Shown here: piece by piece, positions 34,217-45,100 of the stretch
Position numbering within the stretch: the stretch's first letter is position 1
Layout of the letters: the number at the start of each line of letters is the position of its first letter
Source: UBA4582 sp047630175
Lineage (GTDB): Bacteria; Pseudomonadota; Gammaproteobacteria; Pseudomonadales; Azotimanducaceae
DNA: 64,000 bases
NCBI GenBank assembly: GCA_047630175.1
Contig: JBLHVI010000004.1
Coordinates: 1 to 64,000 of the forward strand
Reading direction: 5' to 3'
Program-made: the position numbers and the translations under genes
The notes under the pieces: model-generated
Told to the model about the DNA's origin: nothing
The model's input: the letters and a program-made list of their open reading frames with translations, nothing else
Database searches by the model: none

Positions 34217-35525
34217 CTGGTTAGACAAGCTGACTCAACCCCTGATGCTGCCGGTTTTCTTACTCGCCTTCACCTTTCTTGCGGCCCCCTACTTTGCCTA
34301 TCTGCCCGTCAGCATGAGTGGCGTATTTGAAGCAGGACCTTACTGGGCACTAGTGATTACCCTTGTGTTGGCGGTGGCCTTCAATCGCAGCAAGGTGACC
34401 TTGTTTTGCTTGGTGCTGGCCGCCGGCTTTGGGGTTTACCAGCAGCTAGACTTGCAGGCACCACTGTGGCAATTACTGGTCTATGCCCTAGTGCCTATCA
34501 ACATCGCGATAATCAGTTGTTACCAAGAGCGTGGCCTATTCACTGTGCCGGGCTACCTGCGCCTGACGGTACTTGCCTTGCAAGGCTCGCTCTTGGCATG
34601 GATTGCTCACAATGATCTGCATCAACTCGATGACTATCTCGGTGGTGGTCTGCAGGCGCTGCTGACACAACTCGGTGTCGCGTCAGCAGCGCTCATGGAT
34701 TTAAGTAGTCGTCTTGACGCTCGCCTAGACCCGTTGACCCAACTGGAATGCATAATTCTACTGGCAGCGAGCATCACTATCACCATCAGCAGTTGGCGTA
34801 TCAATAGTCCCGTGTCTTACGCTCTGTTTGGCGCAGCTGCGGGTTATTACCTAATGATACTGACTCAGCCTGATGCTCTGCTCGCTGCTGCTTACATGCT
34901 AACCAGCGGTTTGATGTTGTGTATCGGTTTGTTGCGCGACTCGTACAATATGGCCTACCGTGACGAACTCACAGGCTTGCCCCAGCGCCGCGCCATGAAC
35001 GAGCAGCTCATGGCACTTGGCAATCGCTATTGTCTGGCCATGCTAGACGTCGATCATTTCAAAAAATTTAACGATACTCATGGCCATGATGTCGGTGACC
35101 AAGTGCTGCAAATGGTCGCGACCCAGATACGCAAGGTGCGAGGTGGCGGCAAAGCCTTCCGTTATGGTGGCGAAGAATTTGCCGTGGTATTCACCGGCAA
35201 GGACAAAGAAGAGGCTGCCCACTATTTAGAGCTGGTGCGTAAATCTATTGCTGACTATGAAATGGTCATTCGCGACGATGAGCGCGTCGAGGATAGCAAC
35301 AGCACGAATAAGAACGTTGATAAAAAAGCCGACAAAAAAGCCAAAGGTAATCGCCAAAAAGGCTCTTATCGCAAAGCCAGCAAGAAAGTTAGCGTAACGA
35401 TTAGTATTGGTGTCGCAGAATATCAACGTCGCGGCCAAACACCCGAGGAAGTGCTAAAACTTGCTGATGAAGCTCTCTACAGAGCCAAAGACGGCGGCCG
35501 CAATCAGGTAGCTATCGCCGACTAG
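34209..35525 (+). CDS. membrane diguanylate cyclase (GGDEF)
   Basis: Makes c-di-GMP. The N-terminal half has about six or more hydrophobic helices of no named sensor family. The C-terminal GGDEF domain starts at YRDELTGLPQRRAMNEQ and has DVDHFKKFNDTHGHDVGD and an intact active-site GGEEF (FRYGGEEFAVVF). The usual RxxD inhibitory site is replaced by RGGG, so product inhibition may be absent. A Lys/Asp-rich insert lies before VSVTISIGVAEY. The start is uncertain: the frame is open to 34107, and TTG 34209 overlapping the hydrolase stop or ATG 34245 are possible. Confidence 0.9.
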   Translation: MPNWLDKLTQPLMLPVFLLAFTFLAAPYFAYLPVSMSGVFEAGPYWALVITLVLAVAFNRSKVTLFCLVLAAGFGVYQQLDLQAPLWQLLVYALVPINIAIISCYQERGLFTVPGYLRLTVLALQGSLLAWIAHNDLHQLDDYLGGGLQALLTQLGVASAALMDLSSRLDARLDPLTQLECIILLAASITITISSWRINSPVSYALFGAAAGYYLMILTQPDALLAAAYMLTSGLMLCIGLLRDSYNMAYRDELTGLPQRRAMNEQLMALGNRYCLAMLDVDHFKKFNDTHGHDVGDQVLQMVATQIRKVRGGGKAFRYGGEEFAVVFTGKDKEEAAHYLELVRKSIADYEMVIRDDERVEDSNSTNKNVDKKADKKAKGNRQKGSYRKASKKVSVTISIGVAEYQRRGQTPEEVLKLADEALYRAKDGGRNQVAIAD

Positions 35526-35574
35526 ACCGGACAATAGTTAGGCTAGGCGACGCAACGAATAGCCGAGGGCAATT

Positions 35575-38403
35575 TTATTTGTCGTTGGTGTAGAACGCGC
35601 TTAACAAGCTCAGCTGTTGCGTCAGGAATTCCTCGGTGTTCTTCAGCCCTGAAATTGCCAAGTCTGCTGAAGCAAATTGTGAAGACAGCTGTTCCTGCAA
35701 CTTATCCATGCGTAACTCAAGACTTATTTTTGATTCAGCTACGCCATCAAGCAAACTCGTTAGCGAACTAACTTTCGCATTCAGCAAACCGCCTGGTCGC
35801 AAGATATCATCAAACAACTGCGACAACCGAAAAGCCGTGCCCTCGACATAGCTCGCACTGCCCCGCGCGCCTAAGTTACCGCCTTGCACGCGAATCCGCA
35901 AACCGCCCGCATCGCTGGCATTACCCGTGGCGCTGGAGCCTTGCGTGCCGCCACCCACACCAAACCCATACTGACTCGCCATATTTGCTGACAGCTCGGT
36001 GAAATTCACCTGCGATGCCGTGCCCGTCGTCGATGAAATGACACCAAAAGAATTCAAACCAACATCGTAGTCAACATCTACTGACTTGCTGCCTGCAGAC
36101 AAAGCACTGTCGGCGTTGATAGCCGCGGTTAAGGCATTGGCTAACTCTTCACCGGTGTTATAGGTGCCAGCAGCAAGACTAATGGTACCCGAGACCACAC
36201 CATCCACATTAACTTTGAAGTTGTAGTCACCATTGGTGACCGCTGCCGGTGTCACCGTTAAGGGCACGTTCAAGTTACCTACGGGTGTACCCGTGGCAAA
36301 CCCGGGGCGTGCTGTTAACGCACCCTCAGACGCTCGCAAAAACTGACCCGAGCCCGTGGCTATTTCACCATCAATGGAGCCCTGCACATCAAGGCCGGCG
36401 GTTACCAGCCCAACATTGCTACCGAAACCCAAGTCGTCTTCAAGATGCGCACCCTGGCTGACAAATGAGATCGCACTAGCAGCACCATACTCGCTACTGA
36501 GAAACGAAAACCGGTTGTTATTGCTGTCGTAACTGACCGTCACGGCATCACCCGCTCTGCTGATATTAGCGTCATTATTGATGCGGGTCTGCAGCTCTTG
36601 CGCTAAAGCTGCACCGGTCGTAAAACTGCCTCGGGTGAGGGTCACGGTTTCAGACTGAGTGCCATTAACGCTGATCACGAAGGTGTCGTTGTCCGCGTCG
36701 ATCACAACGTTATTATCGAGTGCCGCATTAGCATCACCCAGGAAGTTCCCCTGCGTCGCCAGCTGGGTTATGTCAATAGCATAACTACCTGGCTTAGTAT
36801 TACGACCGGTGTTGATAACCTCGATCAACGGGTCGGTGCTAGCGTTGTTGGTAGAAAATAAACTTTTAATCGCTTCAGGGTTTTCGCTGACAGCTGCGTT
36901 GAACCTCGCGCTGTCCAATTGCAGCAGAAAGCTGTTGTTCTGGTCTGTATTGATCCCCACCTCTGACAGGCTGCGAAATTTCGAGTCAACAATACCGTCA
37001 ACAAGGGAATTCATCACATTACGAATCCGCGAATTCACGCTTCGCAGTGTAGAGTCGCCCAACAACAAACCCGTATCACCTGTTTCGGCATCAAACACGG
37101 TTAAATTGTCAGATAGGACTTTGAGTTCATTAAAACTGTCGATAAAAGCCTGCACCTTGGTCGTCAGGGCAGAAGCATCAGAGGTAATATTCAGACTGAT
37201 CACCTTACCGGGGTCTGCGCTCGAAAGGTTTAACGTAATGCCGTTAATCACCTCGGTCACCTGATTCGACTCACGGGTAATCGCCAGACCATTAACCGTC
37301 AACTCAGCCGATTGCGCCGCCTGAGTTTGAACCATGCTACCGTCAGACCCATAGCGCTCACCCAATCCTGGGTTAAGACCCAACACGCCGTCATCTGCCG
37401 TCACTTCGATGGATTCTGCCAGACCCGTAGCAAGACTGGTAAAGACGACACCATTGTCGTCTGGGTCGATACTCACCACAATATCGCCAGCGTTCGCACC
37501 GGCACTGAGCAATGCTGTATCAACCGCCGTTTGAATGGCTACCCTGTTGTCTTGTGCTGCACCGCCACCGCCACTGAGATCTTGGGTTGCATCCAAATCG
37601 ACGGTCACATTGACTGACGTGCCACTCAAGCTGAGACTAAACACAGCATTGGTGGTTGAGTAATCAATACCCGTCGACAAATCCGTGCTGCCACCTTCTG
37701 TGATCGCGCCAACGGCATCAGGACCATTGTAGGTACTATTAAAAGCCAGCGCCTTAAGACCGCTGCCGTTATCACCAGCCACCAGTATCTCCATACTATT
37801 GCTCAAACCTGGGTCTTGGGTCGCCAACAATAAGCGAAAGCCGCTGCCGTCATTTACAATACTGGCCTGCACACCAAAGTCGCCGCTGTTGATCGCCGCG
37901 CGCATCGAAGCCAAGGTATTGTTGGTCGAATCAATGGTCAGTGTCTTGGTTGACTTGCCCGTATCTTGGCTGAAGCCGTCATAGTCTTCACCATTAAATG
38001 TCGTCTCGCCAAAACGAAAAGTCAACTCACCTGTACCAACGATGTCAGTGATGCCTTCATAGGCTTTCGTTACCAGCGAATGCGACTGAGCCAGCTTTTC
38101 GATGGTGATGGCGAAACTTCCCGCTTCGGCAACACTGGTGGTGGTTGCGGTGAGGGCGCTGGGGTCACTGCTCGTGGTGACTAGCGAGTCTGTCGCGCCA
38201 GGCTTGCTGAGGGCTGCCGTAGCCACCCGCAAACTCTCGACACTCTCAGTGATAGTGCCAAAAGCTGATATTTCAGCCTCAAATTCGGTCGTTTGCAAAT
38301 TTAATCGCAAGTCCACCGACGAACGCTCCGCAGACACCAGATCTTCCACTAGCTTGGTAGTCAATATACCTGAACCGATACCCAGAGATTGAATTGACGC
38401 CAT
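35575..38403 (-). CDS. fliD: FliD, flagellar filament cap, enlarged
   Basis: Filament cap protein, 942 residues from ATG 38403 (MASIQSLGIGSGILTTKLVE), about twice the usual 450-500. The frame runs to 38451, but the extra N-terminus is not FliD-like. The N-terminal FliD domain and the C-terminal coiled coil (ESKISLELRMDKLQEQLSSQ, EEFLTQQLSLLSAFYTNDK) are conserved. Several inserted beta-rich segments with Flagellin_IN-like patterns lie between them (for example DNNVVIDADNDTFVISVNG, then LAQELQTRINNDANI). It is convergent with the diguanylate cyclase gene. Confidence 0.95.
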   Translation of the reverse strand: MASIQSLGIGSGILTTKLVEDLVSAERSSVDLRLNLQTTEFEAEISAFGTITESVESLRVATAALSKPGATDSLVTTSSDPSALTATTTSVAEAGSFAITIEKLAQSHSLVTKAYEGITDIVGTGELTFRFGETTFNGEDYDGFSQDTGKSTKTLTIDSTNNTLASMRAAINSGDFGVQASIVNDGSGFRLLLATQDPGLSNSMEILVAGDNGSGLKALAFNSTYNGPDAVGAITEGGSTDLSTGIDYSTTNAVFSLSLSGTSVNVTVDLDATQDLSGGGGAAQDNRVAIQTAVDTALLSAGANAGDIVVSIDPDDNGVVFTSLATGLAESIEVTADDGVLGLNPGLGERYGSDGSMVQTQAAQSAELTVNGLAITRESNQVTEVINGITLNLSSADPGKVISLNITSDASALTTKVQAFIDSFNELKVLSDNLTVFDAETGDTGLLLGDSTLRSVNSRIRNVMNSLVDGIVDSKFRSLSEVGINTDQNNSFLLQLDSARFNAAVSENPEAIKSLFSTNNASTDPLIEVINTGRNTKPGSYAIDITQLATQGNFLGDANAALDNNVVIDADNDTFVISVNGTQSETVTLTRGSFTTGAALAQELQTRINNDANISRAGDAVTVSYDSNNNRFSFLSSEYGAASAISFVSQGAHLEDDLGFGSNVGLVTAGLDVQGSIDGEIATGSGQFLRASEGALTARPGFATGTPVGNLNVPLTVTPAAVTNGDYNFKVNVDGVVSGTISLAAGTYNTGEELANALTAAINADSALSAGSKSVDVDYDVGLNSFGVISSTTGTASQVNFTELSANMASQYGFGVGGGTQGSSATGNASDAGGLRIRVQGGNLGARGSASYVEGTAFRLSQLFDDILRPGGLLNAKVSSLTSLLDGVAESKISLELRMDKLQEQLSSQFASADLAISGLKNTEEFLTQQLSLLSAFYTNDK

Positions 38404-38550
38404 GGTGTATTCCTCAACGCAGACTGGCGATTTACGCCTGGCTACTAACAAAGACCGCTGCTAGTTACTCACCAGCAGCCGCCCGATATTTTTGGACCAT
38501 GTTACGGCCCGGCACTTCCATGTGTTTTGTTCTCATCGAAAAACAGCAAA

Positions 38551-38594
38551 GTCGCCGAGCACTCGCTCCCATCCTGGAGCTTGCACACGGCGAC
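38551..38594 (-). promoter_or_regulatory. GGA-loop hairpin in the flaG-fliD spacer
   Basis: On the transcribed strand GTCGCCG and CGGCGAC close a stem whose inner hairpin is GCTCC-AGGATG-GGAGC, a near-ideal CsrA/RsmA site (AGGAUG in a loop). Other GGA motifs flank it (ATGGATGG, TTGGATC), and the fliD ribosome-binding site is GAGGAAT. This suggests post-transcriptional control of fliD, or a dispersed palindromic repeat related to the element at 23146-23271. Confidence 0.5.
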
Positions 38595-38625
38595 CCTTGA
38601 TCCAACCCATCCATAGATGGAATCA

Positions 38626-38641
38626 CGCTACTGCTTTGCCT
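38626..38641 (-). promoter_or_regulatory. weak candidate sigma-54 promoter upstream of fliD
   Basis: The minus strand reads AGGCAAAGCAGTAGCG: the GG-N10-GC spacing is right but the -12 element is poor. If used, the transcript would start just before the GGA hairpins, as in the fleS leader. A second weak candidate is TGGTGAGTAACTAGCA at 38459-38474. fliD may instead be read from the fliC-flaG transcript. Confidence 0.3.
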
Positions 38642-38661
38642 GGTTAACGCGGGTTCAATCC

Positions 38662-39063
38662 TTAAACCTGCGCACTAAACAACAACAGTGGTTCTTCATT
38701 ATTCAATTTCTGTGCCAATGTGAGTATAACTTCGTTAGGTATCTGTCGAATCACTTTCGATGACTGTCGATCTACCACAGAGATCACGGACTCGCCGCTC
38801 TCCTCATCGAGCGAGAACATAAGATCTCGCTGCACCGTTTGAATGTAGTCGTTTAACTTTGCCACCGCATCGACCAATGGGTCTTTTGCGGCAACTTCCG
38901 AGGCACCTTCCTTGCCTTTAGCGACATCCTTTGCCTCTACTTGCGGCAATCCCTTGCCGTTGTTCATATCTGCGGGTACTGAATTCGATTCCGTTCGCTC
39001 TCCACCCCGCGTGTCACTACGCTGCACACCCGAAGATGTGACTTGTGGATTTATCGTATTCAT
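38662..39063 (-). CDS. flaG: FlaG, flagellar filament-length regulator
   Basis: 133-residue protein between fliC and fliD, the usual place of flaG. The C-terminal half is the FlaG domain: LNDYIQTVQRDLMFSLDEES, then VISVVDRQSSKVIRQIP and a final LLLFSAQV. The N-terminal 60 residues are polar and probably disordered. FlaG affects filament length in Pseudomonas and Vibrio. Confidence 0.95.
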   Translation of the reverse strand: MNTINPQVTSSGVQRSDTRGGERTESNSVPADMNNGKGLPQVEAKDVAKGKEGASEVAAKDPLVDAVAKLNDYIQTVQRDLMFSLDEESGESVISVVDRQSSKVIRQIPNEVILTLAQKLNNEEPLLLFSAQV

Positions 39064-39139
39064 AACGAACCTCTAAAAAGAGAGTGAGTTCCTCACCTGA
39101 GCTAACCCATTTAGCTCAGGCTTAGAACCTGACCGTCGA

Positions 39140-42100
39140 CTACTGGAGCAGTGCCAACACCTGCTGAGGTGCCGCATTTGCCTGAGCCAGAATTGAGATG
39201 CCTGCCTGCTGCAGCACCTGAGTTCTGGAAAGTTCTGCCGTTTCAGCCGCAAAGTCAGCATCCAGGATTCGCGAGTTCGCGCTCTGAAGATTCTCTGAAG
39301 TGATTGACAGATTATCGATAGTGGATTGCAAGCGGTTCTGGATAGCACCCAGGTTCGCGCGTTCCGATGTGACCGACTGCAACGCGTTGTCCAATGCCGA
39401 CAGTGCATCTAGTGCGCCTTCCACCGTTGAGATATCAACCTCGCTGAGGAATTGACCACTTTCTGCGCCACCGTAGGTGCCTGCTTTGATGCCCAAGCCA
39501 CTCAAGCCACCAAAACCATCAGTGCCTACCGCACCGTTGGTACCGGAGCCGACAGTGAACTCTTTAGAAGACTCCAGTCGAATGGTACTTGAGGTGGTCG
39601 CAGCAACCGCAGCATAAGACGTTCCCTGTCCCGTAAAGTCAGCCTCAGCAACACCCTTAGCGCTGGCATCAAGGCCGATCATCTGACCAGTGAAGCCTGT
39701 TCCTTTGGTGTCTATCGCAACCGATACGTTACGACCATCAGCAGCAGTAAGCGATATACCACCGCCGTTGTCGGTCGCCGTCACACCGGTTTTACCCGCG
39801 ACTTGGTTGATCGCCGCTATCGCATTGGACCGGTTAGTTTCCTTATCGCTACCCAAAGTCAACGTGCCAACAGATGTGCCATTGATGATGACATCACCGG
39901 CATCGCCGTCTGCAGAGCGTGCGATAGTGCTAGCGCCGCCGTCGACTACCGTTGCGTTAACCTGAGCACTGACGCCTGTGGTGTCACTGTTACGGTTAAC
40001 CGCGGCAGCAATCGAAATACCACTTGCCGCCTTGCTAGACGTGTCCGCAAGCTCATTAGACGACGTGTCATCGCTTGACCGAGACGCCTCGATACTGACG
40101 CCGTTAATACGCAGGTCACCATCAAGCAGTGTACGTATCGCCTGAGTTTCGTTGCTACTGGCACCTGAACTCGTGTTAACCACACCACTTGAGGCATTAC
40201 CTGTGCCGTCGAAGCCCAGCGTTGCCGCTGCGTTACCTGCAACACCCACCGTATTACCTTCACTCGACTGATTGACAGAGTTGTCGGTAACCGAAATCAC
40301 CCCCGCATCACTCAACGTCGCTGTAGCGTTAGTCAGCTTGCTATTCAACTCAGCGACAATAGATGTACGATCGCTGAAGTTGCCTTCCAGGGTCACGGTT
40401 TCATCGCCGCCTTGCAGGCCGGTAATGGTCAGGGTGTTGTTCTGGTCAGGTTGATCACTACCCGCATCAGTCGCCAGCGTACCCGCTGGGTTGGTTGTGA
40501 TGGTTGAAGCAGATCCCGTGCCTGCAAAACTCAAGGAGTCGTAGGTTGTTACAACACCATCACCTAAGCCTAATGCCGCAAGGTTGGCATTACTGCCCGT
40601 CTCAGCAAAGTTGTCCACTGTGAACGAAACACCACTACCAGCAGTGGTTGATGTAAAGCTCAGGAATCCGTCCTTATCGAGACTGGCTTCGATATCAGAG
40701 CTGACAAGATTAATCGCAGTTTGCAATGTGGCGATAAACGCGTCGGCAGAATCAGCTGAGGCAGAATCAATTACCACCGTACCCGTCACATCGGGGCCGC
40801 CAGAACCATCGCTGTAGGTAAGATCAAATGACGCTGTTTCAGTACCTGAAAATGAAAAGTCGAAATCAGTAATTGCTGCACCAGCATCCACCTTGATGGA
40901 CTGCGTAGCGCTGCTATCAGGTGAACTGGTGCCCGCAACCACGCCTGTAGTTGACAACGAGAAGGCTGCTGTGCCGCTGGCATTGCCATCTACAATCTCC
41001 AGCGATGCGTTGGCATCAGTACGGGTATTGGTCAGGCTTAACTCACCAGCAGAGTTAATGGAGACAACCACGTCACCATCAGCGTAACCACTGGCACCAT
41101 CACCAATGTCCCCTGACAGGGCAGTATCCAACGCAACCTGGATATCCTGCACAAGATCATTAGATGTTGCCACCAACACGTCTGCACCTGCGCCACCGTT
41201 GGATACTGTTACCGCCTCCCCGCCATTAAAAGAGATTGAGAAGCTGTACTGGTTAACGGTGTCAAGATCAACCCCCGCTAACCCAGTACCGCCGGCTGCA
41301 CCAGCTGTTGAGGCCAGACTAATATCCTGAGTAATCACCGGGCCAGCAGCACGGGTAGTACCGGTGACACCCAGAGCGGACAGGGCATCAGTGCTACCGA
41401 CAAAGTTACCAGCCGTGACACTAACGTCAGCACCTGTGGCCGCAGACGAGAACACGAGGCCGCCGCCTTGGCCGATAGATGCTGTCACACCAATGGAGAT
41501 GGCATCGTTGACGGTATTGACGAAAGCAGCGTCTGCATCATAAGAACTACCAGTATCTGAGTAGACAGAACCTACAGTGACACCCAGGGCTGTAAAGCCA
41601 GCATCAGAGGCAGCTGCGTCAGTAAAGTTGGCTATCGACAGCGAGACACCACTACCGGTGGCAGCAGTTGCAAACGCCAGGTCACCATTGACCTGGTCAA
41701 AACTCACAATCACCTCACCATTGGTAAATTGGGCATCTACCGCGCTCTGAATAGCATCTATTGCCGTATTCTGGTCCGTAAGGTTAGCATTAATTGTAAT
41801 TGTGTTGGTGGTATCCACACCATCAACATTCAGCGTCATCTCAAAAGTGATAGCTGCGCCACCAGAGGCGTCGTAGGTTTCGTCAAACGTACCACCAGCA
41901 AAGGTGACTTTCGCCCCTGCGTCGCCACCATAGACACCGGCCCCGGAGGCGGCAATTGTGGTGGTACCGGTGGTGCCGTCAGAGGCTGTAATCCCGGTTA
42001 TCTCACCTTCACTAGCACCAGCTTGGGCAGTGATTGCCAGCGTATTATTCGCGTCAGTGTTCTTGGTGGTGAGGACGATATTGCTGGAGGCATCCATAGA

Positions 42101-45100
42101 GACGATGATATCACCGGCCGTATAAGCACCAGCACCACTACCATTCACACTACCGGCTCCTGCCGTGAAAGCCGCATCAATTTGGCCTTGCAGATCCGCT
42201 ACCAGTTCTGCACCGGTATTCGTATCTGCCGCTGTGCTGACGATAGACGCGGTGCCAGCGACTCCGTTGTAAGACACATCGAAGGATATGTCAGTAGCGC
42301 CTGACGACCCTACGAGTTCACTACCGGAGATATTTCCACCACCAGCAATTCCGCTTAAGGTAAGGACCAACTGTGCACCACGGGGACTGCTGTCCGCATT
42401 CAGGTTCACAGTCTCGCTGGTTATCGTACCAGCGTTATCATAGGAGAGATCAAAAGAAAGCTGGTCTTTTGACAGCAATGAACCGCTGTCGCCGGCAGCC
42501 AGATTCGTTACTGCGCCGCTAAAGTCAAACTCGTAATCAGGCGCAGCGCCGTCAGCCAAGGTCAATTTTGCGGCTTCAGTGCCACCAAGCCCAGTAGCAA
42601 CCACACCCACTGAGGCAGACAGGTTCAGTGAGTCAGCAGCCGGACTACCTGTGACCGAGGTGATCTCCAGACTCTTTGCGGAGCCTGCAGGACCTGTGGT
42701 CAGGGTCAGTTCATTGTCACTGTTAATCGCGGCAATCACTTGTCCGGTGCCAAGCCCAAGCGCGCTAGTCGCAGCATCCAGAGCCGTATTCAAGCTGGCC
42801 ACTAATTCTGTCTGTGTAGCATCAGTCAGGTCGTCCTGAGCATCCGTAGAGATACTTAACGCCTGCCCATTGTCCAGGGACAAACTGAAAGAAAGTGCAC
42901 CAGCTGACGACAAATCAACGCCTGTAGACCCGGAGGTAGAGTTAGCACCCTGACCTAAGTTCAATACAGCCGCTTCGGCAGCGCCCGTTTCAAACTGTAC
43001 TGCAGTCGCACTAGAGGCGCCTGCCGTGTAGTTGTTACCAGAAGCGAAGTAGTTAGCGGCCGCATTAACTGCGCCTACTGTGGTGGCATTGGCACCATTG
43101 GTGCTGATAGCGCCGTCGCCGTTCGCGTCGTTGACCGCATAACCCAGCACCTGCGAAGCCACATTACCAGTGATGCCGCCGCTGCCCGCTACATTGGAAA
43201 TCTCCAACGTACCTGTTCCCGCCGCATTACGGGAAAAAACCAGTTCATTATTATCGCTGACCGTAGCCGTTACACCCAGCGTCGTGCTGGCTGCACCAAT
43301 TTCCGAGTTAATGGCATCAGCAAGCTCTTGTTTGGTGCTTAACGAGGTAATACCACTGGCAGCAGCCAGTGTGACAGTCACAGACTGTGCCGCCTGACTT
43401 TCGGCACCACTGACTGAAATATCAAAACTGATTTTATTGACGGCAGACAAACTGTTAGCACCAATCACTGATGTATCAATCGCGCTAGCGCCAGTCGTTG
43501 TCGCGGCAATCGCGTCTACCACCGTGTCCTGATCGATGACATTAGCACCCAAGGCCACTGTATTTTCCGTAACGCCCAAAGCACTGGCAACAGTTGCATC
43601 TGTGGTCGCTCCATTGGTCGCGAAGTTACGCAGCTCAAGTGTACCTGCCTCGGCAGTGTCGCGAGCGATCTGCAAGTTTCCATCGGTACCGACACTGGCA
43701 GTCACCGCCAGCGGCGTTCCTGCCGTCGCGATCGACGTATTAATCGCATCGGCTAGGTCTTGTACGGTACCACCGGTTAAGTCTGACGTAATGGAAACCG
43801 TCGTGGTGCCATTTTCAGCGGTTGTATCTGCATTGCTGACGACAATATCAAACTCAAGCGAATTGCCGTTACCGAAATCACCAAAATCTGCAAGGGTTGA
43901 ACCCGTGCTGGCAATAACAGCAGCTTCTGCAGGAGAGTTGAAGGTATTTACAACCACAGCAGCGCCATCTTCAGATGTACGCACACCTGTTGAAACGGCT
44001 GCTGTATTAGCCGTGTAAGTGCCTGCTGCCAAACCCGAGTTGGCAATACTACCCGTACTTTCTGAGATCACTATAGCTTGTCCCGACGTGGCCGAACGCA
44101 GGGTAAAACCACCAGAAGTGGTTTCATCATTGGTTAAGCCTGTGCTGGCCGCAGTGAGGTCACCCGTGGAAAACTCAACGCTGATGTTACGGCCGTCTGC
44201 AGCCTGTAAGTCGACACCACCGAAACGGGTGCCACTATCCACGGCTGTCACACCGGTTTCACCACTACGGGCGTTGATCGCCGCAACCACACCCTGGCGA
44301 TCAGCTGACTCATCAACGTCACCGGTGGCAAGCGAGATAGACACACCGTTCAAGGTAATAGCACCAGAGGTCGAGGCGGCACCACCGCTGGCTGCATTTT
44401 GTACGTTACCGGCGGCAACGTTAACGCTAACCTCAGCGACAACGCCTGATTGATCAGAACCCCGGTTAATGCTCGCGACTTTAGAGATTGCACTCGCCGT
44501 AGAATTTGTCGTGGAAGCGGTATCATCAGAAGCAATCGATGGCCCAATAACCGCGCCGTTGATAACAAGGTCACCATTTTGCAAGGCGTTATTCGAACCG
44601 ATAGCGCTAACACCCGCTGTTCGACCACCACCAAGATTGGCACCGGTTAATTCAGCGATGCCAAAGCTCACGGTTTCACCGCGGTTGGCGCCGATCTGGA
44701 AGGAGGCTTGGAAATTGCCATCCAGAAGGTTCGTGCCGTTAAAGTTGGTCTGCTCACCCGTTCGGGTAATCTCGGAGATGAGCTGCTGGGATTCTGCATT
44801 CAATGCCTCTCGGTCAACATCCGAGTTAGTGGCGTTAGATGACTGCAGTGCCAGTTCGCGCAATCGCTGCAGGTTGCTGGTCATCGAGTCCAACGCACCT
44901 TCAGCGGTTTGCGCCAGAGAAATACCGTCACCCGCGTTTCGAATCGCCACTGACAGGCCTCGAATCTGCGATGAAAATCGTGTTGAAATAGCTAAACCTG
45001 CAGCGTCATCCTTGGCGCTGTTGATGCGTAAACCTGACGACAAACGCTCCAATGACGTTCGATTGGCAGACTGCGAGCTGTTCAAGTTTCGCTGTGCCGT

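Noticed and set aside
43536..44453. Long open frames antisense to fliC (160 and 144 codons, and one of 234 codons at 44469-45173)
   Set aside because: They run opposite to an excellent flagellin frame, have no ribosome-binding sites or motifs, and result from the Ala/Thr/Ser-rich codons of the flagellin.
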